From an uncultured bacterium (GTDB lineage Bacteria > Hydrothermota > Tepidihabitantia > Tepidihabitantales > DTDR01), in assembly GCA_938040315.1 (NCBI GenBank), contig CALHQW010000023.1, positions 1 to 61,011 on the forward strand: a DNA stretch of 61,011 nt, in the 5' to 3' direction. Position 1 is the first letter of the stretch; every line of letters starts with the position of its first letter. Both the position numbers and the translations under genes were made by a program. Below, one piece after another: positions 27,359-36,283 of the stretch. The notes under the pieces were generated by a model, which worked only from the letters and a program-made list of their open reading frames with translations, had not been told where the DNA came from and did not search any database.

Positions 27359-28095
27359 CCAAAATAATTGTTGCCTTAGATGTTGATTCACTCCAAAAGG
27401 CCAGAAAGATTGTAAATCGTTTGAAAGGTTGGCCTGATATGTTTAAAGTGGGAGTATACCTTTTCACAAAGGTTGGTCCTAATGTTTTAAAAATGATTAA
27501 AAAATATAATGAGAAAGTCTTTTTAGATTTGAAATTCTTTGATATCCCCTCCATTATTGAAAAGACTTGTGAAAATTGTTTGAAATGGCAGGTTGATATG
27601 TTTAACTTGCATATCCTTGGTGGCTATGAAATGTTAAAAAGGGCAAGTGAGTTTGTTTTTAATTATTGTGAGAAAAAAAGAATAAAAGAGAGACCAAAAA
27701 TTATCGGTGTTACTTTATTGACAAGTTTTAAAGAAAATAGTTTGTCAGAGACTCTAAATATAAGAGAAGAAAATTTTCAAGAGGTAGTGATAAAATTGGC
27801 TTTAATTGCTAAAAGGGCTAATTTAGATGGTGTGGTCGCTTCGCCCAAAGATATAAAAAGAATAAAAGAAGAATGTGGCAAAGATTTCTTAGTTGTCTCA
27901 CCCGGAATTAGATTACCGGAAATAGAAATACCAAAAGATGACCAAGAAAGGATAATGACACCAAAAGAGGCAGCCGAAGCCGGCGCCGATTACATTGTTA
28001 TTGGTCGACCAATATTAAAAGCCGAAGACCCTATAGAATTAATATTAAAAATTAAAGAGGAGATAAAACAAGTATATGAAAAAAGAGAAGATTGA
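27355..28095 (+). CDS. pyrF: Orotidine 5'-phosphate decarboxylase
   Basis: Last step of UMP synthesis. The 246-residue TIM barrel has ALDVDSLQKARKIV at the start, the catalytic VFLDLKFFDIPSII (Asp-x-Lys), VVSPGIRLPE and DYIVIGRPILKAEDP (phosphate-binding). It overlaps pyrD by 4 bases and pyrE by 20. Confidence 0.97.
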   Translation: MTKIIVALDVDSLQKARKIVNRLKGWPDMFKVGVYLFTKVGPNVLKMIKKYNEKVFLDLKFFDIPSIIEKTCENCLKWQVDMFNLHILGGYEMLKRASEFVFNYCEKKRIKERPKIIGVTLLTSFKENSLSETLNIREENFQEVVIKLALIAKRANLDGVVASPKDIKRIKEECGKDFLVVSPGIRLPEIEIPKDDQERIMTPKEAAEAGADYIVIGRPILKAEDPIELILKIKEEIKQVYEKRED

Positions 28096-28639
28096 AAAAC
28101 TTTTATTAAGATATCAAGTCCTAAAAGAAGGTCATTTTTTATTATCTTCTGGTCTCCATTCCCAATATTATTTTGAAAAATTTCGGATTATTGAACATCC
28201 AAATTTATTAAAAAAGTTTTGTTCTTTAATTAAGAAAAATTTCAAAAGAAAAAGAATTGATATTGTTTGTGGACCAATGACTGGTGGAGCAATAATTGCT
28301 TATGAACTTGCTCGCCAACTAAATAAAAGATTAGTAATTGCCGAAAGGGAAAATGAAAGAAAAGTAATAAAAAGGGGATTTGTTATTAAAAAAACTGATC
28401 GAGTTTTAATTGTTGATGATGTCTTAACAACTGGTAATTCAATAAGAGAGACGATTAAGGCCTTAAAACCTTTCGGTTGCAAAATCGTTGGTATCGCTGT
28501 TTTAATTGACCGAAGTACCAAAAAGATAAAAGATTTCAAATATTATACCCTTTATAAAAAAGAGATCCCAATATTTGAAAAAGATAAATGTCCTCTTTGT
28601 AAAAAATATATACCCTTGGAAAAATCCGGTAGTTTTTAA
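28076..28639 (+). CDS. pyrE: Orotate phosphoribosyltransferase
   Basis: Makes OMP from orotate and PRPP. The 187 residues contain the PRPP loop VLIVDDVLTTGNSIRETI and the ligand loops LLSSGLHSQYYFEKFR and VIAERENERKVIKRGF. A C-terminal CPLCKKYIPLEK tail is typical of the PyrE subgroup with an extra cysteine pair. It ends the pyrKDFE block; pyrB, pyrC and carAB are elsewhere. Confidence 0.96.
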   Translation: MKKEKIEKLLLRYQVLKEGHFLLSSGLHSQYYFEKFRIIEHPNLLKKFCSLIKKNFKRKRIDIVCGPMTGGAIIAYELARQLNKRLVIAERENERKVIKRGFVIKKTDRVLIVDDVLTTGNSIRETIKALKPFGCKIVGIAVLIDRSTKKIKDFKYYTLYKKEIPIFEKDKCPLCKKYIPLEKSGSF

Positions 28640-28776
28640 AAATTAAAACCTAAACATCAAAAATTAATATCCGTAAATTGTGATAGGTTTATTAATAATA
28701 CCCTTTGGAAGACAACAATAATTTGCTTCAAAAAAGGAATAACAACACTCTTATAAGTAATTAAAATAAAATTCCT
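28640..28776 (+). other. Intergenic, no clear signal
   Basis: AT-rich spacer after pyrE. No gene, no strong terminator and no perfect promoter is seen here. The bases just before 28777 contain TAAAAT-like boxes that could drive the small ORF that follows, but no convincing -35. Confidence 0.4.
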
Positions 28777-28911
28777 ATGAAAATGAATAATAATATCTTT
28801 ATGAAAATGATTAATAATAAACTTATAAAGATAAATAATAAAAGCTCTGTTAAGCGAAATACAATAGATAGGAGGGAGCGGTTCCCTATCTTTCCAACAA
28901 ATTTAAGATAA
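28777..28911 (+). CDS. Possible 44-residue small ORF with in-frame 24-base repeats
   Basis: ATG at 28777, TAA at 28909-28911. The peptide begins with near-repeats of eight residues (MKMNNNIF, MKMINNKL, IKINNKSS) encoded by a 24-base tandem repeat, and ends with a basic then aromatic tail (DRRERFPIFPTNLR). A 7-bp hairpin (AGATAGG/CCTATCT, about 28866-28892) lies within its 3' half, with GGAGGGAG in the loop. It may be a leader peptide or micro-protein linked to the XRE gene downstream, or a chance ORF in AT-rich DNA. Confidence 0.3.
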   Translation: MKMNNNIFMKMINNKLIKINNKSSVKRNTIDRRERFPIFPTNLR

Positions 28912-28957
28912 CTATTTGAAATTTAAAGAGTTATAATAAATTTCCAATTTAAAAATT

Positions 28958-28974
28958 TTGGCATGGGATGCCAA
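28958..28974 (+). promoter_or_regulatory. Operator-like palindrome at XRE gene promoter
   Basis: TTGGCAT-GGG-ATGCCAA, a perfect 7-bp inverted repeat with a 3-base centre, ends directly against the -35 box TTGAAA (28975-28980) of the XRE-family gene. Position and symmetry fit an autoregulatory operator. Confidence 0.5.
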
Positions 28975-29002
28975 TTGAAATCAATCTTTTTATTATTATA
29001 AT
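28975..29002 (+). promoter_or_regulatory. Leaderless promoter of XRE-family gene
   Basis: TTGAAA (28975-28980), 16-base spacer, TATAAT (28997-29002), then 6 bases to the ATG at 29009. Confidence 0.7.
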
Positions 29003-29008
29003 TAGAGC

Positions 29009-29908
29009 ATGTTAAGAGAATTAATAGGAAAGTTATTAAGAGAAAGACGAAGAGAAAAAGGATATAGTTTAAAAGAGATTAGTAAATATTGTAAAAGAAG
29101 CGTAAGCGAATTAGCGAGATTGGAGAGGGGTGAAATTAAAAATCCCTCTCTTTTATTAATTTTAAAGTATTTGAAAGCAATAAATATTCATTATGGAGAA
29201 TTCTTTAGCAAAATAGCGGAATACGAAATAGAAAATTTATTAAAATTAAAAAAGAAAGTAGAAGATGTGGTAAAAACAAAAGATCGAAAGAGAATGAAGT
29301 TAGTAAGAGAAGAGATTCGTTATGGTTTAGGGTTAAAATTCCAGAAAAAACCTTTTATTAATTATCCGAAAGAATTGGAATGGAAAATAAAAAGTTATCT
29401 ACTTCCTTTTGGTTATGATTCTTCAATAGTTGAAAAATATATCAAATTTAGTGAAAAGATTTTTTATGGTTTTTTAGATGAAAAAGATGAGGATTATTTT
29501 AAAGAGATAAATAAAAAAGCAGAAGAAGAAAATTTAGTTATAACTCATTTAACGAAAATAGCAAGGATTACTTATAAAAGTTACCAAAGGGCATTAAAAA
29601 GGTTAAATCAAGTAAAACTAATAAGCGATAAAAAATTAAAGAGAATGATTGAGGGTTATTTAAAATATCGAAAAAAATGGTTAGAGTTGGAATATTTGAT
29701 AAGAAAATATCTGTGGGAAAAGGATGTTCCCTTAACTTTCCATTTCAATTATCTAAACAAGGCAAAGAAATATTATAAACTATTAAGGAAAAATAAATTA
29801 GAAAAGATTAAAGAAATGGAGGAGAAAGCAATAAAAGAAGGTTTAAAAGAAGAGGTATTAAAGGGAATAAAAGAGATTATAAAAGAAAAGGGGAAACTCC
29901 TTAATTAA
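29009..29908 (+). CDS. XRE-type helix-turn-helix protein with long alpha-helical C-terminus
   Basis: Protein of 299 residues. Residues 6-62 form a Cro/C1-type HTH (LLRERRREKGYSLKEISKYC, then SELARLERGEIKNPS). The rest is highly charged, Lys/Glu-rich and all helical, with no recognisable effector domain. The message should be leaderless, and a palindrome lies against its -35 box, so self-regulation is likely. Targets are not known; it is followed 35 bases later by an outer-membrane protein gene with its own weaker promoter. Confidence 0.8.
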   Translation: MLRELIGKLLRERRREKGYSLKEISKYCKRSVSELARLERGEIKNPSLLLILKYLKAINIHYGEFFSKIAEYEIENLLKLKKKVEDVVKTKDRKRMKLVREEIRYGLGLKFQKKPFINYPKELEWKIKSYLLPFGYDSSIVEKYIKFSEKIFYGFLDEKDEDYFKEINKKAEEENLVITHLTKIARITYKSYQRALKRLNQVKLISDKKLKRMIEGYLKYRKKWLELEYLIRKYLWEKDVPLTFHFNYLNKAKKYYKLLRKNKLEKIKEMEEKAIKEGLKEEVLKGIKEIIKEKGKLLN

Positions 29909-29909
29909 T

Positions 29910-29937
29910 TTGACATTTTCTATTTTTTTATTAACCT
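29910..29937 (+). promoter_or_regulatory. Weak leaderless-type promoter
   Basis: TTGACA (29910-29915), 16-base spacer, poor -10 TAACCT (29932-29937), then 6 bases to the ATG at 29944. Spacing matches the leaderless pattern of the window, but the -10 is weak and read-through from the XRE gene is equally possible. Confidence 0.4.
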
Positions 29938-29943
29938 TTATTT

Positions 29944-30636
29944 ATGATATTAATTATTTTTGCATCAATTATTTTTAATCAGACTTATTTTATCGATAAT
30001 CCTTCACCAAGTTTTTTGAGTCATGGTGAGTATCTGATTGGATTTAGACTCCAAGGCAATAATGGAATAATGGCAAATTTTGGAATTGGACTTTTTGATC
30101 GGCTAAATATGGGTGTCTCTTATTCGGGTGATAGTATTTTAGGAAGTGGCAAACCTACTTTCCCCCAAAAAAGAGGACCGGAATTTCAAATTCGTTTAAA
30201 AATTATTGGTGAAGAGAGTTTTGTCTTTCCTGATGTCATCTTAGGTTTTGATACCCAAGGATTTGGTAGTTATGATTCTTCTAAAAGGGGCTATTCTGTT
30301 CCCGAAAAGATGTTTTATTTATTATTAGGTAAAACAATTGATTTTATTAATACTAATATTTCTGGCGGAATAAATTACCGAGATAAAGTTAATTTCTTTT
30401 TATCAATAAGTCAATTATTACCAAGCGATTTTAATTTAATATTAGAATATTCTACCTCTTTTTATGATGAAATAAGAGAGATTGAAAAATATGGGTTTTT
30501 AAATACTGGTATTGCGTGGAATTTTAGTGAACAGGTTCGTTTTCTTTTTGCTTTAAGAGAGATTATTAAAAATCATAAGGAGAATAATTGCCATTTAAAT
30601 CGGATTGTTTATATAACTTTCCAATCTGGTTTTTAA
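29944..30636 (+). CDS. Predicted outer-membrane or exported protein
   Basis: Protein of 230 residues with a short hydrophobic N-terminus (MILIIFASIIF) and alternating amphipathic strands rich in Gly, Phe and Tyr (GIMANFGIGLFDRLNMGVSY, FLLFALREI-like ends), consistent with a small outer-membrane barrel. The opening YFIDNPSPSFLSHGEY motif resembles barrel proteins annotated only as hypothetical. No function can be assigned. Confidence 0.6.
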   Translation: MILIIFASIIFNQTYFIDNPSPSFLSHGEYLIGFRLQGNNGIMANFGIGLFDRLNMGVSYSGDSILGSGKPTFPQKRGPEFQIRLKIIGEESFVFPDVILGFDTQGFGSYDSSKRGYSVPEKMFYLLLGKTIDFINTNISGGINYRDKVNFFLSISQLLPSDFNLILEYSTSFYDEIREIEKYGFLNTGIAWNFSEQVRFLFALREIIKNHKENNCHLNRIVYITFQSGF

Positions 30637-30662
30637 ATTAGTTTTTTAAAATTAAGATTATT

Positions 30663-31010
30663 ATGAGTTTTTATATTATTGTCCGTTCTTATTTTAGTGC
30701 TGCCCATAGATTAAAAGATTTAGAAAAGGATGAAGAAATTCATGGTCATAACTATTTAGTAGAAGTCTTTATCCAAGAAGAAGATATTAGTAAAAAGGGA
30801 TATCGGTTTGATTTTCGAGAAGTTGAAAAATATTTAAAAACTCTTTTGCCCGACCATAAATTTTTAAATGAAATATTTGATTTTTCACCTACTTGTGAAA
30901 ATATAGCAAAATATCTTTTTTATAAAGTAAAAGAGAGATATCCAATTGTAAAAATTAGGTTGTGGGAGAATGAAAAATATGCTTGTGAATACGAAGAAAA
31001 ATCTTCTTGA
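30663..31010 (+). CDS. 6-pyruvoyl-tetrahydropterin synthase / QueD family enzyme, PTPS-III-like
   Basis: Short PTPS-fold enzyme of 115 residues. Zinc histidines are in SAAHRL and IHGHNY, and the catalytic-side motifs DFREVEKYL and PTCENIAKYLF are present. The catalytic Cys four residues before HGH in QueD (CxxxHGH) is absent; the segment reads KDEEIHGH, with Glu in the ExxHGH arrangement reported for PTPS-III enzymes that replace FolB in folate synthesis. It could therefore act in folate rather than queuosine synthesis. No other folate or queuosine gene is adjacent. Its stop overlaps the rpsJ -35 box. Confidence 0.82.
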   Translation: MSFYIIVRSYFSAAHRLKDLEKDEEIHGHNYLVEVFIQEEDISKKGYRFDFREVEKYLKTLLPDHKFLNEIFDFSPTCENIAKYLFYKVKERYPIVKIRLWENEKYACEYEEKSS

Positions 31011-31034
31011 CTTTTCAGAAATTTTTATTAAAAT
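31007..31034 (+). promoter_or_regulatory. Promoter of the S10 ribosomal operon
   Basis: TTGACT (31007-31012), 16-base spacer, TAAAAT (31029-31034), about 20 bases before rpsJ. A second TATAAT at 31050-31055 touches the ATG and has no -35 at the right distance. No Shine-Dalgarno precedes rpsJ. Confidence 0.55.
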
Positions 31035-31055
31035 TATTAACTAAACTTTTATAAT

Positions 31056-31385
31056 ATGAAGGAATTTGAAGACTTAAAAGGAGAGAAAGTAAGAATTAAG
31101 TTAAAAAGTTATGACCATCGGATATTGGACCAATCAACGAAGCAGATTGTTGAGGTTATTAAACAAATGGGTGGAAAAGTTTCTGGGCCGATACCATTGC
31201 CGACAAAACGTTCCCTTTTTACGGTTTTGCGTTCTACCTTTATTGATAAAAAATCACGAGAACAGTTTGAATTGCGAATTCATAAAAGGTTAATTGAAAT
31301 TGATAATGCAACACCGGATATAATTAATGCCTTAATCCGTTTAGAAGTACCGGCGGGTGTTGATGTGGAAATTAAAATAACCTAA
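31056..31385 (+). CDS. rpsJ: 30S ribosomal protein S10
   Basis: First gene of the S10 operon; also the NusE transcription factor. The 109 residues include [34 protein letters not shown] and [15 protein letters not shown]. No tuf or fusA gene precedes it, unlike many bacteria. Confidence 0.97.
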   Translation: MKEFEDLKGEKVRIKLKSYDHRILDQSTKQIVEVIKQMGGKVSGPIPLPTKRSLFTVLRSTFIDKKSREQFELRIHKRLIEIDNATPDIINALIRLEVPAGVDVEIKIT

Positions 31386-31388
31386 TTT

Positions 31389-32009
31389 ATGATGGGATTA
31401 TTAGGTAAAAAGATAAAAATGACTCAACTTTTTGATGAGAAAGGAAGAGTAATTCCGTGCACGATTGTAAAACTTGGTCCTTGTTACGTAGTCCAAAAGA
31501 AAGTAAAAGAAAAAGATAATTATTGTGCTATTCAATTAGGCTTTGAAAAAGTTAAAAAGGGAAATAAACCAATGACTGGTCATTTTAAAAAGGCCAATTT
31601 ACCGGTTTTGAGATATCTAAAAGAATTTAGAGTAGATAATCCTGATGGGTTTGAATTAGGGGCAGAAATAAAAATCAAAGATGTTTTTAAAGAAGGTGAT
31701 TTAGTAGATGTGACAGGTTGGACAAAGGGAAGAGGATTTGCTGGCGGTATGAAAAGATGGGGATGGAAAGGTGGACCGGCTTCTCATGGTTCTCAATCTC
31801 ATCGTCGAATAGGCTCCTTAGGAAGTGGAACCGACCCGGGAAGACCATGGAAAGGAAGGACTTTGCCTGGCCATTACGGTTGTGAGAAGGTAACAATTAA
31901 AAATTTAAAAATCTTAAAAATCGACGAAGAAAACAATTTGGCTTACATCTCTGGTGCCATTCCTGGTTATTCCAATAGTTTAGTAATAGTTAAAAAAGCA
32001 AAGAGATAA
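31389..32009 (+). CDS. rplC: 50S ribosomal protein L3
   Basis: Early 23S assembly protein of 206 residues. The start is ambiguous between two consecutive ATGs (MMGLLGKKI). The central loop GRGFAGGMKRWGWKGGPASHG reaches toward the peptidyl-transferase centre, and SLGSGTDPGRPWKGR and GHYGCEKVTIKNLKI follow. It starts 3 bases after rpsJ. Confidence 0.97.
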   Translation: MMGLLGKKIKMTQLFDEKGRVIPCTIVKLGPCYVVQKKVKEKDNYCAIQLGFEKVKKGNKPMTGHFKKANLPVLRYLKEFRVDNPDGFELGAEIKIKDVFKEGDLVDVTGWTKGRGFAGGMKRWGWKGGPASHGSQSHRRIGSLGSGTDPGRPWKGRTLPGHYGCEKVTIKNLKILKIDEENNLAYISGAIPGYSNSLVIVKKAKR

Positions 32010-32012
32010 AGT

Positions 32013-32648
32013 ATGAAAGCAGAAATTTTCACAATTAACGGTGAGATAAAAGGCGAAATTGAAATACCCGAAGAAATATTTGCTTACGAAATAAACCAGG
32101 GATTAATCTGGGAGGTTGTTACTAACTATCTAAATAATCAAAGACAAGGAACTGCTTCAACAAAAAGGAGAGGAGAGGTAAGTGGTGGTGGAAGAAAGCC
32201 GTGGCCACAAAAACATACTGGTCGAGCAAGGCATGGTTCTATTCGTTCTCCAATTTGGCGAAAAGGAGGTGTGGTATTTGGTCCAAAACCAAGAGATTAT
32301 TATTATTCTTTACCAAAAAAGAAAAAAAGACTTGCACTCCTTTCTGCTCTTTCTGCCCGTTATCAAGATAAAGAAATATTATTTTTGGAAGATTTTAATT
32401 TAAACGAACCAAAGACAAAATTGATGTATAATATTCTGAAAAATTTAAAAGTAAATGGTGAAAAAGTTTTATTAGTAGTAAAAGATATGGAAAGAAATAT
32501 AAAATTGGCTTCTCGTAATATTCCTAATTTAACTTTAATGCCGGCAGATAGTCTAAATGCTTATGAGGTATTAGTAAATAATAAAATTATTTTCACGGAA
32601 AGCGGATTAGGGAAATTAAAAGAATTATGTTTGACCCAAGAAAAATAA
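32013..32648 (+). CDS. rplD: 50S ribosomal protein L4
   Basis: The 211-residue protein lines the exit tunnel: the extended loop [19 protein letters not shown] and [19 protein letters not shown] are present. In E. coli it autoregulates this operon; no equivalent leader structure is evident here, since the rpsJ leader is only about 15-20 bases. Confidence 0.97.
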   Translation: MKAEIFTINGEIKGEIEIPEEIFAYEINQGLIWEVVTNYLNNQRQGTASTKRRGEVSGGGRKPWPQKHTGRARHGSIRSPIWRKGGVVFGPKPRDYYYSLPKKKKRLALLSALSARYQDKEILFLEDFNLNEPKTKLMYNILKNLKVNGEKVLLVVKDMERNIKLASRNIPNLTLMPADSLNAYEVLVNNKIIFTESGLGKLKELCLTQEK

Positions 32649-32911
32649 TAATAAGACCAATTTTAAGTGAAAAAGCTTTGAGATTAAGAGAATATAATCA
32701 ATATATTTTTGAAGTAGCAAAAGAAGCTAACAAGATTGATATTAAAAGAGCAGTAGAAGAATTATTCAAAGTGAAAGTAGAGAAAGTGAGAACATTAAAC
32801 TTTCGGGGTAAACCAAAAAGGATGGGAATCTTTGAAGGAAGAACATCTTCTTGGAAAAAGGCAATTGTTACTTTAAAGAAGGGTGAAAGAATTGAAGGTT
32901 TGGAGAGATAA
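32627..32911 (+). CDS. rplW: 50S ribosomal protein L23
   Basis: Tunnel-exit protein and docking site for SRP and trigger factor. The 94 residues have [19 protein letters not shown] and [17 protein letters not shown]. It overlaps rplD by 22 bases; the start codon lies inside the rplD 3' end and is supported by the family N-terminus. Confidence 0.96.
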   Translation: MFDPRKIIIRPILSEKALRLREYNQYIFEVAKEANKIDIKRAVEELFKVKVEKVRTLNFRGKPKRMGIFEGRTSSWKKAIVTLKKGERIEGLER

Positions 32912-32913
32912 TT

Positions 32914-33744
32914 ATGGGAATTAAGAAGTATCCTCCAATTACACCGGCAAGAAGATTTTATACTGTTGTTAAATTAGAAGGGGTTCCTAAAAGAGAACCT
33001 TATAAACCTTTATTGGTAATCAAGAAAAGCAAAGCCGGAAGAAATAATTTGGGTAGGATAACAGCAAAATATCGGGGTGGTGGTGAAAAAAGATATTATC
33101 GAATTATCGATTTCAAAAGAGATAAATATGATATACCGGCAAAAGTAGTCTCTATTGAATATGATCCAAATCGGACCGCCTGGATAGCTTTAGTTTGTTA
33201 TCAAGATGGCGAATACAGATATATTATTGCTCCTGATGGTTTACAAATTGGCGACACTATAATCTCAACAAAGGATAAAGAGATACCAATAAAAATTGGT
33301 AATGCTATGCCTTTAAGATTTATTCCCGTGGGAGTGGAAATTCATAATTTACAACTTTATCCTAATTATCCTTCTTATATTGCTCGGGCTGCTGGAACTT
33401 CTTGTCAAATTTTAGCAAAAGAAGAAGAATACGCAATTGTTAAATTACCATCCGGCGAGATAAGAAAATTTTATTTAGATTGTATGGCAACTATTGGAAA
33501 AGTTTCTAAACCAGAACATAAAGACATGACCATTGGCAAAGCAGGTAGAAAAAGACATATGGGAAGAAGACCAAGAACAAGAGCAGTAGCAATGAATCCT
33601 ATCGATCATCCAATGGGTGGCGGTGAAGGTCGATCTCACGGTGGAAGGCATCCTACTTCGGAAACGGGTGTATTAGCAAAAGGCAAAAAAACAAGAAAGA
33701 AAGGAAAATCTTCTGATAAATTTATTCTTCAAAGAAGAAAATAA
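32914..33744 (+). CDS. rplB: 50S ribosomal protein L2
   Basis: Core 23S-binding protein needed for subunit joining and peptidyl transfer. It is full length at 276 residues, with [19 protein letters not shown] near the start and the conserved C-terminal [20 protein letters not shown] segment containing the essential His. Confidence 0.98.
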   Translation: MGIKKYPPITPARRFYTVVKLEGVPKREPYKPLLVIKKSKAGRNNLGRITAKYRGGGEKRYYRIIDFKRDKYDIPAKVVSIEYDPNRTAWIALVCYQDGEYRYIIAPDGLQIGDTIISTKDKEIPIKIGNAMPLRFIPVGVEIHNLQLYPNYPSYIARAAGTSCQILAKEEEYAIVKLPSGEIRKFYLDCMATIGKVSKPEHKDMTIGKAGRKRHMGRRPRTRAVAMNPIDHPMGGGEGRSHGGRHPTSETGVLAKGKKTRKKGKSSDKFILQRRK

Positions 33745-33746
33745 TT

Positions 33747-34034
33747 ATGGGAAGAAGTTCTAAGAAAGGACCTTATATTGACCAAAAATTATATAAAAGA
33801 ATAATGGAGATGAATGAAAAAGGAATAAAAAGAGTAATAAAGACCTATGCTCGGGCTTCTTTTATTCCGCCAGAATTTGTTGGTCATACAATTGCTGTTC
33901 ACAACGGAATAAAATTTATTCCAGTATATATTACCGAAAGGATGGTTGGTCATCGTTTAGGAGAGTTTGCACCTACAAGGACCTTTCGAGCCCATGCTGG
34001 TCAAAGAAAGGAGAAAGGTAAGGAGAAAGAATAA
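33747..34034 (+). CDS. rpsS: 30S ribosomal protein S19
   Basis: 30S head protein of 95 residues: [18 protein letters not shown] at the start, then [19 protein letters not shown] and [14 protein letters not shown]. It starts 2 bases after rplB. Confidence 0.97.
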   Translation: MGRSSKKGPYIDQKLYKRIMEMNEKGIKRVIKTYARASFIPPEFVGHTIAVHNGIKFIPVYITERMVGHRLGEFAPTRTFRAHAGQRKEKGKEKE

Positions 34035-34037
34035 TTT

Positions 34038-34397
34038 ATGGAAGCAAGAGCAATTAGTCGATATCAAAGGATTTCAGTAAAAAAGGCTAATCGGATATTA
34101 GAATTAATTCGGGGTAAAAATGCTAAAGAGGCTTTAAATATTCTTTATTTTTTACCAAAACCAAAACATAAAATACCAATTTTAAAAACTTTACGCTCAG
34201 CCATTGCCAATGCCATTTATAAATCGGGAAAAGCAAAGTTAAAAGAGGAAGATTTATACGTAAAAGAAGCACGAGTGACTCCCGGTCCGATGTTAAAAAG
34301 ATGGCAAGCAGGACCGATGGGAAGAGCAATGATGATTAGAAGAAGAACTTCTCATATTTATATTACTGTAAAAACAAAAGAAGAAAAGGAGGAATAA
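34038..34397 (+). CDS. rplV: 50S ribosomal protein L22
   Basis: Tunnel-wall protein of 119 residues: YQRISVKKANRILELIRGK, the beta-hairpin segment TPGPMLKRWQAGPMGRAMM and RRTSHIYITV. Its stop shares one base with the rpsC start (TAATGG). Confidence 0.97.
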   Translation: MEARAISRYQRISVKKANRILELIRGKNAKEALNILYFLPKPKHKIPILKTLRSAIANAIYKSGKAKLKEEDLYVKEARVTPGPMLKRWQAGPMGRAMMIRRRTSHIYITVKTKEEKEE

Positions 34398-35032
34398 TGG
34401 GCCAAAAGACCCATCCTTATGGTTTTCGTTTAGGAATTACCAAAAGTTGGAAATCCCATTGGTTTGACGAAAGAAATTATCGGCAATATCTTTTAGAAGA
34501 TTTAAAAATAAAAGATTTTATTAAAGAAAATTATGCGGATGCTTTAATTTCCGATATTGAAATTTTAAGATTTCCGGAAAGAATTAATATTTTTATATAT
34601 ACTGCCCGACCACCTTTTATTATCGGCCGGGGTGGAAAAGGCAAAGACAAATTAAGAGAAGATATTTTAAAATTAATCAACCGAAAAATTGACGTTGATA
34701 TTGATTTGGAGACTATAAGGGTTCCGGAATTAGATGCTAAAATTGTCGCCTTTCAATTGGCACGAGAGTTAGAAAAACGAGTAGCCCATCGCCGAGCAAT
34801 GAAAAGACATATAAGTCAAGCAATGAGACTGGGGGCAAAAGGAGTAAAAATAAGAATTTCGGGAAGAATTGGTGGAGCAGAAATTGCTCGTTCCGAATGG
34901 CTTCAAGAAGGAAGAGTTCCTTTACAAACAATTAAAGCAGATATTGACTATGGCACAGATACTGCTTTTACGGTATACGGAACAATCGGTGTAAAAGTAT
35001 GGATTTATAAAGGAGATGTAGAAATTTCTTAA
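34397..35032 (+). CDS. rpsC: 30S ribosomal protein S3
   Basis: mRNA-entry protein of 211 residues: [18 protein letters not shown], a KH domain with [16 protein letters not shown], and C-terminal [27 protein letters not shown] downstream serves rplP. Confidence 0.98.
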   Translation: MGQKTHPYGFRLGITKSWKSHWFDERNYRQYLLEDLKIKDFIKENYADALISDIEILRFPERINIFIYTARPPFIIGRGGKGKDKLREDILKLINRKIDVDIDLETIRVPELDAKIVAFQLARELEKRVAHRRAMKRHISQAMRLGAKGVKIRISGRIGGAEIARSEWLQEGRVPLQTIKADIDYGTDTAFTVYGTIGVKVWIYKGDVEIS

Positions 35033-35043
35033 GGAGGAAAATT

Positions 35044-35472
35044 ATGTTAATGCCCAAAAGAGTAAAATATCGAAAACACCATCGGGGAAGAAGAAAAGGT
35101 AAAGCAACAAGTGGTAATAAATTAGATTTTGGTGAATATGGCTTGCAGGTATTAGAACCAGCTTGGATTACCGCTGCTCAATTAGAAGCAGCAAGAGTGA
35201 CAATTACTCACTTTCTTAAAAAAAGTGGTAAATTATGGGTAAGGATATTTCCTGATAAACCAGTAACTAAGAAACCAGCAGAAACAAGAATGGGAAAAGG
35301 CAAAGGTGATGTGGCTTTTTGGGTAGCAGTAGTAAAACCCGGCAAAATAATTTTTGAAGTAGAAGGGGTCACAGAGGAAGTAGCAAAAAAAGCTTTTAAA
35401 TTGGCAAGTGCCAAATTACCTTGTAAAACAAGAATATTAAAAAGAGAAGAGATTGTTTATGAAACCATTTGA
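35044..35472 (+). CDS. rplP: 50S ribosomal protein L16
   Basis: A-site and tRNA-elbow region protein of 142 residues: [36 protein letters not shown] and [19 protein letters not shown]. The ATG at 35044 follows AAGGAGG, and a second in-frame ATG two codons on (MPKRVKY) is the usual family start; either may be used. Confidence 0.97.
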   Translation: MLMPKRVKYRKHHRGRRKGKATSGNKLDFGEYGLQVLEPAWITAAQLEAARVTITHFLKKSGKLWVRIFPDKPVTKKPAETRMGKGKGDVAFWVAVVKPGKIIFEVEGVTEEVAKKAFKLASAKLPCKTRILKREEIVYETI

Positions 35473-35692
35473 ACTTCGTGAACTTTCTGACGAAGAACTT
35501 TTGAGAAAATATTTTGAATTAAGCGATGAGTATTTTAAATTAAGAATTAGGAAGGTAACCGAGACTTTACCAAATCCTTTAAGATTAAGAATAATAAGGA
35601 AAGAGATTGCACGAGTTTTAACCATCTTAAGAGAAAGAGGGTATAATAAAGAAAAAGTTTTATTATGGGGAAGAAAAAATGCGCGGGCATAG
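35459..35692 (+). CDS. rpmC: 50S ribosomal protein L29
   Basis: Tunnel-exit protein. The ATG at 35459 gives the family N-terminus ([15 protein letters not shown]) and 77 residues; a TTG at 35453 is a less likely start. It overlaps rplP by 14 bases. The C-terminal extension after [13 protein letters not shown] is slightly longer than average. Confidence 0.95.
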   Translation: MKPFELRELSDEELLRKYFELSDEYFKLRIRKVTETLPNPLRLRIIRKEIARVLTILRERGYNKEKVLLWGRKNARA

Positions 35693-35918
35693 AAAAAAGG
35701 TAATTGCCATTGTAAAAAGCAATAAAATGGATAAAACAGTAGTTTGTGAAACGACTAGACTGGTTTTACATCCGAAATATAAAAAATATATTAGAAAAAA
35801 AACGAAACTATATGCGCACGATCCAAATAATGAATGTCAAGTAGGTGACAAAGTATTGCTAATGGAAACAAGACCTTTATCAAAATTAAAACGTTGGCGA
35901 GTGGTGAAAAAATTATGA
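35679..35918 (+). CDS. rpsQ: 30S ribosomal protein S17
   Basis: Early 16S assembly protein of 79 residues with [37 protein letters not shown] and [18 protein letters not shown]. It overlaps rpmC by 14 bases and rplN by 4 (ATGA). Confidence 0.97.
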   Translation: MRGHRKKVIAIVKSNKMDKTVVCETTRLVLHPKYKKYIRKKTKLYAHDPNNECQVGDKVLLMETRPLSKLKRWRVVKKL

Positions 35919-36283
35919 TTCAAGATTTTACAAGATTAGTTGTTGCTGATAATACTGGTGCTAAAGAAGCAATGGTAATAAAAATTTTGGGTGGTTCCAA
36001 AAGAAAATATGGATACATTGGTGATATTGTAATAGTTACCATTAAGGATGCTATACCCCAAGCACCAATTAAAAAAGGCGATAAAGCCAGAGCCGTAATT
36101 ATCCGAACAAAAAAAGAATATCGTCGACCAGATGGTTCTTATATTCGTTTTGACGACAATGCCTGTGTTTTAATTGATGAAAAAGGAGAACCAAAGGGAA
36201 CAAGGGTATTTGGACCGGTGGCACGGGAATTGAGAGATAAAATGTTTACTAAAATAATTTCTTTGGCTGCAGAAGTAGTATGA
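35915..36283 (+). CDS. rplN: 50S ribosomal protein L14
   Basis: Intersubunit-bridge protein. The ATG at 35915, overlapping the rpsQ stop, gives the standard 122-residue protein beginning [19 protein letters not shown]; an in-frame ATG upstream at 35894 would add seven residues not found in the family. [19 protein letters not shown] and [10 protein letters not shown] follow. Confidence 0.98.
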   Translation: MIQDFTRLVVADNTGAKEAMVIKILGGSKRKYGYIGDIVIVTIKDAIPQAPIKKGDKARAVIIRTKKEYRRPDGSYIRFDDNACVLIDEKGEPKGTRVFGPVARELRDKMFTKIISLAAEVV

